A stretch of DNA of 58,000 nt, taken from assembly GCF_030272615.1 (NCBI RefSeq), contig NC_081412.1, positions 666,610,352 through 666,668,351 of the forward strand, in the 5' to 3' direction. A program made the position numbers and the translations under genes. Source of the stretch: Cryptomeria japonica. Taxonomy: Eukaryota; Streptophyta; Pinopsida; Cupressales; Cupressaceae. Under the pieces are notes generated by a model. That model was given only the letters and a program-made list of their open reading frames with translations. It was not told where the DNA came from and searched no databases. Shown piece after piece: positions 35,831-47,641 of this stretch; positions within the stretch are counted from its first letter, which is position 1, and every line of letters starts with the position of its first letter.

Positions 35831-36376
35831 CCTTCTCATTAATCTATTATTTGTTCTAAGAAGGACACAAAAGTGGATAGAAAATAATAGAGGAGATAGT
35901 ACTCAAACAAGTACTAAGGAATTGCATTAGTGACATGTCACAAATGTGAGTTATACATGTTCCAAATTGATTGATTCTCATGAAGGAACTAAGTTATCTA
36001 CAATAAATAGCCACCCAAGAAACCCATTTGCTTTAGGCAAACTATCTTCTTAGTAGTAGCTTAATTCTTGAGACACTTGATTTAGATATGATCTTGTAAA
36101 TGATGTTAAAAAGAGTAATTAGTCACCAACCAACCACACTCTTCATTTGTATATTTAAGAATTAGTTTGGTCAAAACTTAATCTTTGAAAGAAGGTAAAA
36201 GAATTTTTAGGCATATTATTTATTTATTTAAAAAAAAAAGAAGCAACCATCTCACCATTCCCTTGACCCCTAATATCCCCAGCATAAGCCACGATGAGGC
36301 ATAATGCAAGGTGTGACACCAAGAAAGATAGGGAGCTGGCCTTTGAATAAAGACATGCCACTTAAATGAGGATAGA

Positions 36377-36568
36377 GTGAAAAAGGCCCCTAACATCCAA
36401 TGCCCATATAAAGAAGGGATTCCAGTTCATTTTCAAAACATCATCCAAGCAATTAATGTTCTGATCAATGCATCAAGGCACAATGAAATAGACCCAGAGA
36501 ATGACCTGTTAGAACTAAAAACATCATTTGATCATATAAGATCAGAGCACATAAGAGATGAAGGATAG
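36377..36568 (+). other. Orphan 63-codon frame, possible captured exon
   Basis: Non-repetitive composition and charge pattern (FQNIIQAINVLINASRHNEI) unlike the surrounding A/T-rich DNA. It stops at TAG directly before a GTAAAG donor-like site, and a good acceptor (TTTGTCTTGTAG) follows at about 36622. No ATG start and no recognised homology. Could be chance. Confidence 0.25.
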
Positions 36569-36889
36569 GTAAAGATAATATGTACTTTATAATGTTTGAT
36601 ATCTTCTTGTTTGTCTTGTAGGTAAAAGCAAAGAGGCAGATTTTGAAGGAATTCTATTACATTATCAGACATGTAACAACAACAACACCAAGTTTAGGAA
36701 AGATTGGGCATTAATGAGAATTACCAAGTTCTGAATTGAAGTAAGGATGAAAAGATAGGAAGGGGAGGATAGGTCATTCTTTTCAAACATCGAACAGTCT
36801 AATTCAGTGCAGGTGCAGATTGAGAGATAACTCCAGAAATCAAGATTAAAGATCAGAGAAAAACAAATGAGTGATCAAAATTTAATCAA

Positions 36890-37335
36890 GTTCATTTGTT
36901 TGTACAAGTGAAGACAAGTAAAACTTGATCTTCCAAATCACCTTATGCAAATGGAACTTTAATCGTCGATTTGGGAGTGAAGGTTTTGTTCACATAAGGA
37001 TGAGGTAATACAAATGGAGAACCTAAGACCGACTTGATGCAATGCGAATGAATGATGAGGGGCAAATTTGTTTATACAAATGAATAAGAAAAAGCATCAA
37101 GACCTTGTGATACCAATGAAAGGGAAATGATCGATTGAATTGAGGAATAACACAAAGTCAAAATCCAGATGCAATTGAAATTGCAAGCACCGAACTACAA
37201 AAGAAAAAAAAGGAGGTCTAATTGTCTTAAACAAGTTCATAATAGTGAACTCATCAAACAAAGAAGATCAAAATATAGATTTGTTTACACAAAAGAATGA
37301 GGAAACACCGAATTGCTTGCACAAAAGAAATATTC
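36890..37335. repeat. Right subterminal repeats (TTTGTTTACACAAAAGAATGAGG type)
   Basis: Imperfect copies at about 36892, 36990, 37067, 37277 and 37311, sharing a TTTGTTT(A/G)(T/C)ACAA core followed by GAATGAG-like bases. They sit 400-850 bases from the right CACTA terminus. They differ from the left GTCGGA motif, so a shared TNPA target is not evident. Confidence 0.5.
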
Positions 37336-37541
37336 AAAATCTGCCCAAGTGAAAAATTGCAAAAGAACCTAATATGGCCGATCATGTTAAGGATTGCAAA
37401 GCAAGTTTAAATGGCCGATCAAATCAAATCTTGAAAAGGTCCTTCTAAATGCCGCCACAATCAATACCTTGATAGAAAATTCACCTGGACAAAAGCGAGC
37501 CAAAAACCTTACCTTGCTTGCAGTGTAGAGATCGCTCTAGT

Positions 37542-37562
37542 GGGGGGGGGGGGGGGGGGGGG
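37542..37562 (+). repeat. Homopolymer run of 21 G
   Basis: Uninterrupted G run about 180 bases inside the right CACTA terminus. Confidence 0.9.
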
Positions 37563-37720
37563 CAGCGGCTTCGGTTTGCTTTCAAAATGAAAATGCGTTG
37601 TGTTTTTTTTTTAATATAATGCTCGAGGTCATCGAAATTTCGACGAACACGGGCATTTTAAAAAAAAAAAAATCAAATTTTCACACAATGCTCCTTGTCC
37701 GTCAGAAACCTCTATTGGAA

Positions 37721-37742
37721 TTTGACCCCAAATGTATTAGTG
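37721..37742 (-). repeat. CACTA right terminal inverted repeat
   Basis: Minus strand begins CACTAATACATTTGGGGTCA; pairs with 6901-6922. Target duplication ACA follows at 37743-37745. Confidence 0.85.
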
Positions 37743-37745
37743 ACA

Positions 37746-39790
37746 ATCGGTTTTCTACCACACCAAGCCTCAAAAAGAGTCATAACCTTTAAAGCTTTGT
37801 GGGAACCCAATTTTGGATGTGTACATGGCATAGTTGATGGCTTCTACCCAAAAAGTTGGACCAAGAGAATGAGCACGAATGATGTAGGTATCCATCTCCT
37901 TAAGGGTTTGATTATTCCTTTTTGTAACACCATTTTGTTGTGCAGTGTAGGCAATTGGATGTTGAAGATCAATCCCCTAAAGAGTGCAAAACTACTTAAG
38001 TCTATTGTTCACATATCCCCTTCCATTTTCTATCTAGAGAATCTTGACTTGGTTCCTTGATTACTTCTCAACATGAGCCTTGAATGCTAGAAACTTGTCA
38101 AACACTTCACTCTTGTGAACAAGAAAGTAGACCCAAGTGAATCGGGAGTAGTCATCAATGAAAGTGAGGACATAATGAGCCTTGCTAAATGATGGCATTG
38201 GAAATGAACTTGCTACATCATTGTGAACTGATTGAATATCTTCCAATGATCTCCAAGACTTCCCTTTGTCAAATTTCTCTTTGGGATTCTTTCCTATGGA
38301 ACAACCTGAACAAACACTATCTAAAAAACTGATTTGAGGGAATCCTGTGACCATATCCTTGGAGCTAAGCTATTGAAGAGAGTGATAATTGAGATGTCCA
38401 AACCACTCATACCATAACTTACTTTCTAAATTTGAATGATTAAGAAAGGCTATAGAAGGAGATTGAGGCACAAGTGGGAGAATGAATAAAGCCAAGTGTT
38501 GTGATTGACTTATCCCACTACTACCAAGGCATCATTCTCAAGTTCTTTGACCACAACTTAATCATGTAGAAACTCAACTTTCTTTCCATTTTCAAAGCGA
38601 TTGATTTGGTAGATTGAAAGAAGGTTGGTGATTAAGTTAGGAACATAGAGAACATTTTTAAATGTCAACCGAAACTTTACCTTCAACTTTGATTTGGGTA
38701 TCATCACCTATGAAAATGTGAGGTACCTTGGATGACTCCAATAAAGAAAACTGTTCTCTTGTAGAACCCATGTGATGTGTGACACCCAAGTCAAATATCC
38801 ATTGTTGTGAAGAACCTGTAGTTGCCACAAATACTTTCCCTTTTCCTTTTGATTGTGAGGAAGTCGAAGGAGATGAAGCCTTCTTCTTGTAGGTAGATGG
38901 AAAATTGATGTTCTTCTTCTTGATGATGTTTGCCAAATCATCAAATTGCTTGGAGTGGAAACGATGCTCACCATGACCAAATTTCTTGTAATATGAACAA
39001 GTTGGCTTCTCCTTCTTATTTGGTTTTTCCTTCTTGGAATAAGATGAAGTATTGCCTTGTTGTGAAGAAGATAATTATGCTCTATCTTGTTGTGGCTTTG
39101 GCATGGATTTCTTTTGGTTCTTTCCTTTTCCTTGATTCCTTTGATTCTCTTTATTAGCCACCAAAGCTTGGGACTTTGAAGACTTGAGAATCTCCATGTT
39201 TATCAACTTTGCTTGCTCAAGAATCAACATTTCTATGCATGCATCAAATGATGGTGTAGTGAAAGAAATACCTGAAGTCAAACGATGGGTTTGGAAGCTA
39301 GAAACAAAGGTTGCATACTTTGATGGAAGCTTGTCCAACAAATTGTAGACCAATTATGCATCCTTCTCAGTCAATGCTACAATCCTTGAGTTTTTCTCTT
39401 ATCTTAGTTGCTTTAGTTACATAGTGTTGGATTGTATCAAAATCCTTGGGATCTAATATTGTCAAGCTTACAGCCCTTAATCTCATCTACTTGGCCATAC
39501 AATTTACCAGATATGTCTCAAGCCTCTTTAACTGTATCACATTTATCAATGTGAAAGATGAGGTTATCTTATACATACTTTATCAATGTTCTAAGGGCCA
39601 TAAATTTTTTAATGAGCCATTCCATTTGAACATTTGGATCAGGTTTAGGATCCACTAGTGCTACTATTGTTCCATTAATGTAATGAATTAGTTATTTTTC
39701 CATTGACTTACTCCAAGCTTTAATTTTCCATGAGGCATAGTTATGTGGAGTTAGAAGTGGAAATTTAGGAGAATCGATAACTAAAAATGA
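37746..39790 (-). pseudogene. Ty1/copia gag, protease and integrase relic
   Basis: On the minus strand: Gag starts near 39790 with an LTPHNYASWKIKAW-like segment and continues through KLYGQVDEIK and LLDKLPSKYATFVSSF (about 39300-39350) to a basic tail (about 39110). No intact CCHC knuckle is seen. Protease is marked by WIFDLGVTHHM (about 38780-38815), where the catalytic D-S/T-G reads DLG, so it is probably dead. The integrase zinc region (CSGCSIGKN, about 38290) and core (HNDVASS, FIDDYSRFTWVYF, about 38110-38220) follow, and the frame reaches EAWCGRKP at the CACTA border. Several stops and shifts. The rest of the element is 5921-6900. Confidence 0.9.
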
Positions 39791-41642
39791 AAGAGAGAGA
39801 GGGAGAGAGGGAGGCACAATCACACAAGACACCCCCAAATTCACTCAATCAAAGAACCTCCCAAAAAAGATGATTTGACATTTTATACTTAGTGCGTGTA
39901 TAATGGGCCACTTGCAAACAAAGACAAAGTGAAGTTCTGATTTCAATGATTATGTAAACTACCTCATATACGCTATAGTAGAATCAAATCAATGATGCAA
40001 AATACCTTAACTAATATCTAAGCATTATATGTGCCAAAATAGGCTAAAAAAGACCAAGTTTTGAAATTGATAATTCTACTCACAATGATGAAAAATTGAT
40101 AGCGCCATTAGAAAAGTAGACAAAAAATTATGCAATTTAAAAAAAAACCACATAAAAAAGAGGTCATATGAGCCTAAATGGAGCTCGAGAAGTTGTAAAA
40201 ATGAGGATTGGATAGGTACAACTGAGAAAACTTGAAAATTCTGAAAAATATTTCCAACAAAATTAGAAACCAACCACACCACAATGAAGTGCACAAAAAT
40301 TTATCCCAAACAAAAAAAAATGCATTGAAAAAGGCCTAAAAATGACCAAGATATGAGCCTTCAAAATTAGATTGTAAAATCAAAATGCTCAATGGAGAGG
40401 GGTCTGAAATTTTTCAAAAAGTGTTGATGCAGTGCTGACATTAGGAATTCATTGGCTTAAATTTGATGATTGTCTGATCATTGCAAAAAATCCCATGCCT
40501 ATGTGGATGACATGCACTGTACATATGAATGGTGTGGCAAGTATGGATGTGATTGTGTCGTATAGATGTTGATGTTGCATGATGACATGGTGTATGGATC
40601 TGATGACTGTGTCATACAGATGCTGATGTGGTGCATGGATAATTGACATAGGAGGTCGCATGTTTATTAAGTTGGCTTTTGTGTGTCAACCAATTAGGTT
40701 GTTGACTATGCAATGTTTGACCAATAAAAATCTACCAAGTGTCGCGACCTGATTGATTTGATTTTTGTGAGTTGGTGCTACATGGTAAGCTTACATGGAT
40801 GATGCATGATAGTAGGAGCCCATGTGGGAAAATGAGAGGCCGACATGTGGCGTGGACAATTAGAAGAATGCCACTAATGGAGGAAGCAAATTCATCAAAG
40901 GATGCAGTTGGAAATTAGAGGGATGTGCAGCGCCCGAGTCGGGAGTCGGGCGGTGTCAGAGACTAAGCGATAGTGTCAACAGGAGATTTGGGAAGTGCCA
41001 GAATCATGGCCCGAAAGTAGTACCAGTGCCAGGAGGAAGCTGGCGGATAATGAAGTAGTAGGTGAACAACACAAAGGACGAGCAAATAGCGGTGGTGGTT
41101 AATGAGGACAATGTAGGGCCGTCGAAGGGAGGTATTGTTAGTTTGTGCTGGCTAGCAAATGTGCAGATGAGACATGATGGTGGCCATAAGAAGATTATTG
41201 GTCAACTAGCTGGTGGTTGTAGGGTACAACTCTGTAGACTGTGCAGGGTATGACCTTGCAAAAAGGCCTTCGACTTCCCCAAAAAACAAATGGTCGTGTT
41301 TTTTTAAAATTTTTTTTTAACAAACTTTTACAATTTAAAAAACTAAGATTATTAAAAAATATTTGAAATGAAATACGCAATTTTTTTTTTAAATCGTATC
41401 GTTGATGGCAGGTTAGGTTGTACAACTTGACCTACTAATATTTTTTCGCCCCAGAATCAACTTTTGCCCAACATATTCAAATTTATAGTAAAAAACTTAT
41501 GGAAATGACCTCCTGAATGCAATGGTGAGCTCTAATTTGGTGTAAGATGCACTAGAAATTTGTTGCTCACTAGATCTGACAACATGCCAACTTTCAAATG
41601 TACGAAGATCTCTCAAAAAATGACTATTAATGGCTCCTTATA
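39791..41642 (-). other. Long untranslated leader of the copia element
   Basis: About 1.85 kb between primer-binding site and gag, long for a copia leader, with A/T-rich and GA-rich patches (39785-39815) and a GC-richer part (40920-41270). No coding signal; a further old insertion may be hidden here. Confidence 0.5.
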
Positions 41643-41655
41643 GGCTCTAATACCA
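41643..41655 (-). other. Copia primer-binding site
   Basis: Minus strand TGGTATTAGAGCC, one base from the initiator tRNA-Met complement TGGTATCAGAGCC common in plant copia elements, and directly adjacent to the LTR end TTACA. Confidence 0.85.
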
Positions 41656-42037
41656 TGTAAGAAGTGACCAACAACCCAAGATCTAGAGGCCAATTGAATA
41701 GAGAAAGCAAGAGAGAACAATAGAGACAAGAACAAATTGTATTCTTATCAAGATGCAAATACATTGATCAACAAACAATGTACATGAGCCTACTTATAAA
41801 GGCAAGACTAAACAAAATGAGAGAACATAATAAAGGCATGTATCCTAATGAGATGCAAAGGTAAGTAAGAGTTAGTTAGAACTCAACCACCTAACACAAG
41901 TAACGATGCATCCTAGGAAAGGACAATTCCACCTAAGGGGGAAATGCTCAAACTAATCCTATGCAATTCCCTAAGTAAGCTTATGTAAAGTGTACTTATA
42001 TCCTAGAGATATATAAAATAAAATAATTACACCTACA
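41656..42037 (-). mobile_element. Copia 5' LTR
   Basis: Minus strand TGTAGGTGTAATT...CTTCTTACA, 382 bp, bounded by TG and CA. A TATA-like TTTATAAG lies on the minus strand at about 41795-41805. The inner edge is fixed by the primer-binding site; the outer edge is inferred from the TG dinucleotide. Confidence 0.75.
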
Positions 42038-43256
42038 ATTTGAATAATTAAATGGTAATTGCATAATTTAATGTGAAGAATTTTAAGATACTTAGCTTTG
42101 GGATATGGTGTTATATGGGGATCTCTTTACCTTAAGGTTAGAAACAGATCTTGTTTTCTTGGAAAATTCCCTAGAATCATAATAATTTGACAACTCTAGA
42201 AAAGGTCAAGTATGAAACTCTAAGTTACTTCTCATGCGGATATACTTTGTGACTCTTGTATATTTGATATGAGAAATTGCACACTTATGCTTTCTAATAA
42301 TTCATATTTTCTACCTTACATTGATTGTCAGAGATTTAGGATATTTAAAAATAGGATATATTCATCAAAAGACTGATAATATTTAAATATACTATTGAGA
42401 GATTATTGAATTACAAGGATTGTGTTTTCCCAAGTCAAGTTTTCTGATTAGACTAATTTTATAGCCATGAAAATGATCAAAAATAACACTTTTCGATCAT
42501 GTAAATGCTATATAATGCTGATGTAGGCTATAATTCCATTTAATGCTGCAAATTAAAATATTGCTAGAATGATCCTTTTTATGCATAATATTGTTAATGA
42601 TTTACATATGATAAATGAACAGACATTGGATGCCTTCAAATACCAAAATACAATAATAAATCACATGTTCACTTGCCATGTTGGATCATTACATGAATGA
42701 AAATGGTGGGAGTCAACAAATTTTGAAATTGATTATTTTAATTTCAAACATCAATTTCATACAATATGAAATTGATTCCATACTACATGATTGAATTGGA
42801 ACAACAAAAAGGTAATATCACGGTGGAGAATGAATATTTAGACATAAGACAAAAAAAATATCAATTTTATAGAAATACATATTGATACAAACAGAATTGT
42901 ATTAAATATATAAAAAATAAATCTAATTTCACAAATAATTGAGCTATTTATCAATGTACAATTTTATCCATATATAATTATATAACTTATTTCATCAAAA
43001 TATATCCAAAATGAAATTAAATTTCATTATCATGCATAAACGAATTTAAAATCAAAGAATAAGAAATTTGATCGCCCTTATAGACAAGGACAAATCAATT
43101 CAAACAAATTCAATCGGCTGTTTCGTTTTTTCTACCGACTTTTCACAGGCAAGTTTAAATTTTTTCCTTAGGATTTCGTGTTGGGCGTGCAAATCAGAGG
43201 ATTTGCTGTTATTTAAGCATGCAATCTTTTGATTATTTGGCACAATTTAGACAGAT
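42038..43256. other. Intergenic, A/T-rich
   Basis: Flank of the nest. No gene, RNA or element boundary seen. The last 50 bases before the peptide gene contain TATTTAAG (about 43209), a possible TATA box. Confidence 0.5.
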
Positions 43257-43502
43257 ATGGGAAGGAAAGAAGCAGCTGTTTAGTTTATTGTTAGGGTTTC
43301 CGTATTGGTAATTATAATGGCAATATTTGTAGCAGTGAAGACGGTTGGGCAAGGGCAAGAAGTGTGCGATTATAATTGCCTTTGCGCAAAGGACTCGGAC
43401 TGTATTACCATCCATTACGGCAGTGTTTGCTGCAACATTGACCAGAATTGGTGCGGAACTCGTGTTGGCTTCTGCGCAGACCCTCCTGCCTGTTTCCATT
43501 AA
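43257..43502 (+). pseudogene. Small cysteine-rich secreted peptide with a stop in its signal peptide
   Basis: From ATG 43257 one frame runs 81 codons to TAA 43500-43502 with a single TAG at codon 9 (43281-43283). Codons 1-8 are basic, codons 10-28 are strongly hydrophobic (VLVIIMAIFVAV), a typical secretion signal split by the TAG, and then comes a mature part with nine Cys in the order C-x3-C-x-C-x5-C-x8-CC-x6-C-x6-C-x5-C. This resembles knottin- or defensin-like plant peptides, but I cannot name the family. An ATG at 43317 could start a shorter product with a curtailed signal. AATAAA at 43701-43706 may be the poly(A) signal. Either a recent pseudogene (CAG-to-TAG) or a sequencing or allelic variant. 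No intron needed. Confidence 0.65.
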
Positions 43503-43771
43503 AGCAATGCTGTAACCTGGGAAGCTCCGTCCTGTGTCTTTTATGTTTGTTTTCTATTTATTTTTTGGTTTGTTTGCAGGGTATTTATTGTATTACAAGT
43601 TTGAGAAATCATGTCCAGAAACAAAATTGTTATTCACTATCGGAATCTCACTGGATCCATGAGTAGCACAGCTATCTTCAATGCTTTGGAGTGAAGCCTA
43701 AATAAAAACTAATTTAAATATTTATACAGATGAATTTAAAAATATTTGGATTATATTTCTAAAAATCACTA

Positions 43772-43929
43772 TAAATTGGGAAAAAATATATATTAATGCA
43801 AAGGTTTTTTAAGAAAAAATTATGTATATGATTTAGGAAAACAGGTATAATAAATTGGGAAAAAATATATATTAATGCAAAGGTTTTTTAAGAAAAAATT
43901 ATGTATATGATTTAGGAAAAAAGGTATAA
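43772..43929. repeat. 79-bp tandem duplication
   Basis: Units 43772-43850 and 43851-43929 are nearly identical (one clear difference, ACAGG versus AAAGG), so the duplication is recent. Confidence 0.9.
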
Positions 43930-45965
43930 ATATTTTGAATATAATTATCTAGAATATATGAGAGATATTATTTTAAAGATGTCTATATTTAATTTTCAAG
44001 CTTGTTATACCTATACATATATCACACTATTTCTTGTAATTGCACATAATGAAGTGTTGACAAGTAAATGGGTTATTTGCATTGTAGGTACATCTTTAAG
44101 TATAAACAAGTGCCACTTAATGGGAGCACTGGTTTTTATAGTATTAAAATTAAAGTATTCATCCATATAAAAGCAAGTAAAGAATTTATTGTTTAGTTGA
44201 TAGATAAGTTGGCATGACATAGTTATTTAGAGTTAGGTGAGTAATACTTTGAGAATAATATACTATTTTGATCCAAAATCTTTTTAATTTTAATTGATTG
44301 GTGAATAGCTATCACTAACATTTTCACCAATTTTGATTGTTAGAATAAATCATTTATTGATTAATTTATTTGTAAGATTAACCCTAATTCTAATAATATC
44401 CCTAATTATAAAATCTTAATTCTAATCGAAAAATTGACCCTAACCCAAATTTTAAAGTGAGATTAAAAAAAATGTTGTTTACATTTTTGACATTGAAATT
44501 GTAATTGTCACCTTTATTCTAATCTTAATTAAAAATCTACCCCTAACTCTAATCATATTTTTAACCTTAGTCTTAACATTGCATTTAAAGAGGGCACCAT
44601 CTCAATATTCAAGTTACAAGGCTGCAACCCCGATTACTATTGACATGACTCTATTAAAAATCAAATAAGAAGGTTCTTGATTGAATCTTTGTAATTTTGC
44701 TTTTTCATTTACAAATCCATCATACACATCTTTTCTACTTTGTAAATATTCCTTCTCTATTGTCCAGCTTGATGATTTAATATCTACACATACCCTACTT
44801 TGTTCTCCAATCTCTGGCACTTGTTACTTTTGACAACATTAACAACTTTTCACTAATAAGGCTTTTATATTTATACAATCTCTTTGTCCACTTGTTGAAA
44901 GTTAGCTATAAACATGACCAACTAACTGAACTTCATACCTCATCACAGAACAAACAAAAAAGGTTTTTTGCATTGCTATCCTACAATGATCTGTTCTGAT
45001 TTGTCATTGACCTAAGCTGTTAGAAAAGTAATTTCTCTCACATTGCAGCAAGAACTGCAGTCTTGTAAAGTTTATATAGAAACTCTAAAAAGTATAATTT
45101 TCTAATTGGAGTTATGTATGAGCACGCATGTGGCTATTTCTATTTTGAGTCATCCTTCGATGAATCCAAGATCTCTATTTATTAAGGCAATTGTAATGCT
45201 TTATTTGTCTTTGATTTTTCGATCGGTTGATCCTTGATCATGTGATCAACAGGCTTTTTGTATATTCAATCGGAATGAACAAAGATTCACATGTGTTAAC
45301 AATTTGTGTTATTACTATTGAGAAATTTCTATAAGAGGGCTCCAATGCTTTTTTAACAAAACATCATGGTCTTTTTAAGGCTTCAATTTGACTAGTTCCT
45401 CACAACTTGAGGGATTCACATTTTTATAGGTGGCTTCAATCCAGATTTGTGACTTATTCCTTTTGGAATCTTTGATCTCCTCCTTTGAGGACTGACTTCA
45501 CTTGTTATCGTGAAGACTGGAAATTTCCTTCTTTCTACAATAGCAATGAATTTCTAACTCCTTCAAGCTTCTCCCAAGGCTTGGACCTCCTTTTTAATAG
45601 TGGCAACAATATCTTTATCTCTTGTCCACAACTCCTTCAATGGCTTTGAAAATACTTCACCCTTTCAATTTGGGTAGCTTCTCTTTGGGGATTCTTCACT
45701 TCAATCTCTTTTGGTTGACAAAGGAACATCAATCTCTTTATCAAGTTGGCTTCTACAATCACTATAGCATGAGTCTTACAACTTTAAGTTATGTTCATAA
45801 TAACAACAACAACAACTTTCTCCAGATTTATCATGTTGTCTTTTTTGTTGCTCTAACCTGCAAACAAAATCGATGGTTTTTTCAAGCAAAAACTTCATAC
45901 TTACAATCTACTTCTCTTCAACAATTTAACCCAACAAACATGATCTACCAAGATCTCATATCAAT
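43930..45965. other. Intergenic, no gene seen
   Basis: A/T-rich. 44370-44580 has loose CCCTAATTCTAA phrases. An open frame at 45622-45978 starts from TTG and has no coding character. Confidence 0.5.
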
Positions 45966-46146
45966 TGAAAGGTTATGATAATAATTTAAAACACTCACAA
46001 AATACAAGTCATCGACTGCAAAGAAGACTAAATATTATTCTTATTATAATTTTTAATTAAGTTTTTCATATCAGTAATACTTAGTCTTCTTCTCAATTGA
46101 TGACTTCTAATATGTGAGTGTTTTAAATTATTATCATATTCTTTCA
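45966..46146. repeat. Long imperfect hairpin (foldback)
   Basis: Arms of about 70 bases (45966-46035 and 46077-46146) are complementary with few mismatches around a 40-base A/T loop; for example AATTTAAAACACTCACA left and TGTGAGTGTTTTAAATT right. A foldback MITE remnant or a small-RNA hairpin precursor. Confidence 0.75.
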
Positions 46147-47480
46147 TAAGCTTCCATTCTGGTCCATTCATGAAGTCGGCAAGCAATCTTCTCTATTACC
46201 TGTCCATGTTTGACTGTGCAAGTTCCCATACGACATTATATTCATGCCAAAACATCAGTCATTTACAGTTTTATTTCTGAGTTGTCGATTCTTTTCATTT
46301 GAAAACTGATCCGTTGGATTCCCATATAAAAGTTTGTCTTCGGTCACTATTTTGACCGCTTTTCATCATCTTATGTGGCACTTCCTTCTGTCAACAATGG
46401 CCATAACTTCTTTTAAAACCCCATTAAGAAAGGAATGTTGAAAGTGTTTTAGATGCCTTTTGTACTTTAATTTTTAAGAACCCCACATTTGATAATGATT
46501 TGTCTCTTATCCCTACCATAATTATGAATGCATTCGAATACTAGCTCCACAATTTCTATTGACATTGAAAAAGCCACTATTTTATCCAATTTGTTTATTA
46601 CAGACTTCTTTTCCCATGGGAATATATTGCTAGTAGCCGTCCTCCAATAAAAATCATTTAGGTTAACGTTTCCTAAGTTTGCGTCTAAAATATCAACCCA
46701 TTTAAGAGTGTTTTGAAGGTTTGAGACATTCCCTTGAATTAGTACTTCATATACTTTGCTCTCCCACTCATCTAACCTACAAGATAGGGAGTTTCATAAT
46801 TACCCGATTAGTCTTCTAGGATTTGCATTGTTCATCATTAGCCCAACTGGGGTTAAATTTAGAATTCTATGAATTGATTGCACAAATTTAAATTCAAATT
46901 TACTTATAATAGAATTATTTAGTACATGTCAATTTTATTTTTGATTCAATGAGATACATAGCTAGATTTTTTTCCAGAACATTTAATCTTTTGAGATTTT
47001 TAAGAATTTGCAGATAGTATCCTTCATCTCTACAATGAGAAACAAACTTCTTTTGTAGGTGTGAACCTTATTTCCTTTCCAAGCATTCCTTCTCCCTTTC
47101 CCCCCTCTCAAAATCACTAGATTAGGTCCTATTTGCACTTAGATTGATAAGGAAGTTGGCCTTTTCCGGAGACTCAACCTCACATTCTGCAAGTCCCACA
47201 CTTGGGAGGTTATTTCCATATTTCACAAGGTTGATGATCAATGTTGGTCATCAAGGGTGAAAATTTTTGTGACAACAATGTGCATATCATCACAATTCAT
47301 TAAATTGCATTAAAAAGACCAAAATAAAGCATTTGCATAGCATTATTATTCATTGCATCCCATAAAGCATAAAAAAAACATAAGTGCATATTTCATTCTT
47401 TAGATCACATGAAATGTACATAAAGCATCCATACATGACATCATATAGAAATAAATGTAATGCATATCATACAATAGTTG
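46147..47480. other. Intergenic, no gene seen
   Basis: No credible frame. May be part of the decayed element that carries the PMD relic, but no RT or integrase motif is visible. Confidence 0.4.
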
Positions 47481-47486
47481 CATATC

Positions 47487-47530
<44 letters not shown>

Positions 47531-47566
47531 ATACATATGTGTATATATACATACATATACATATAC

Positions 47567-47640
<74 letters not shown>
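47487..47640. repeat. (AT)n / (GT)n / (ATAC)n compound microsatellite
   Basis: (AT) then (GT) to about 47527, ATAC-type repeats to 47580, then (GT) of about 30 units to 47640. Cys/Val and His/Thr frames over it are artefacts. Confidence 0.95.

Positions 47641-47641
<1 letters not shown>

Larger units (their letters stand above)
6901..37742 (-). mobile_element. CACTA (En/Spm) DNA transposon, 30.8 kb including a nested 12.7-kb gypsy element
   Basis: Termini: left CACTAGTACATTCGGGTCAA; right, read on the minus strand, CACTAATACATTTGGGGTCA. They are inverted copies with two substitutions and one gap over about 21 bases, flanked by the same ACA on both sides. Removing the segment plus one ACA brings the two copia halves together in the same reading frame. 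Without the nested gypsy element (10374-23111) its length is about 18.1 kb. Both genes run on the minus strand: the transposase (32937-28527), then a SET/TNPA-like gene (28087-24054). Subterminal short repeats occur on the left (about 6970-7290) and a different set on the right (about 36890-37330). The element is decayed, with five nonsense codons in the transposase, so it is probably not autonomous today. Confidence 0.92.

Noticed and set aside
37542-37562. Poly-G run as a functional quadruplex
   Set aside because: A plain homopolymer is more simply slippage or an assembly-sensitive run; nothing around it suggests a function.
37695-38060. Plus-strand 121-codon ORF
   Set aside because: Antisense shadow of copia integrase; it also crosses the CACTA border at 37742.
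44370-44580. Interstitial telomere-like repeats (CCCTAA phrases)
   Set aside because: Spacing is irregular and units are mixed with CTAATTCTAA; no run of perfect TTTAGGG/CCCTAAA units.
45622-45978. 118-codon plus-strand ORF
   Set aside because: Starts at TTG, low-complexity Asn run, overlaps the hairpin arm; no domain or coding bias.
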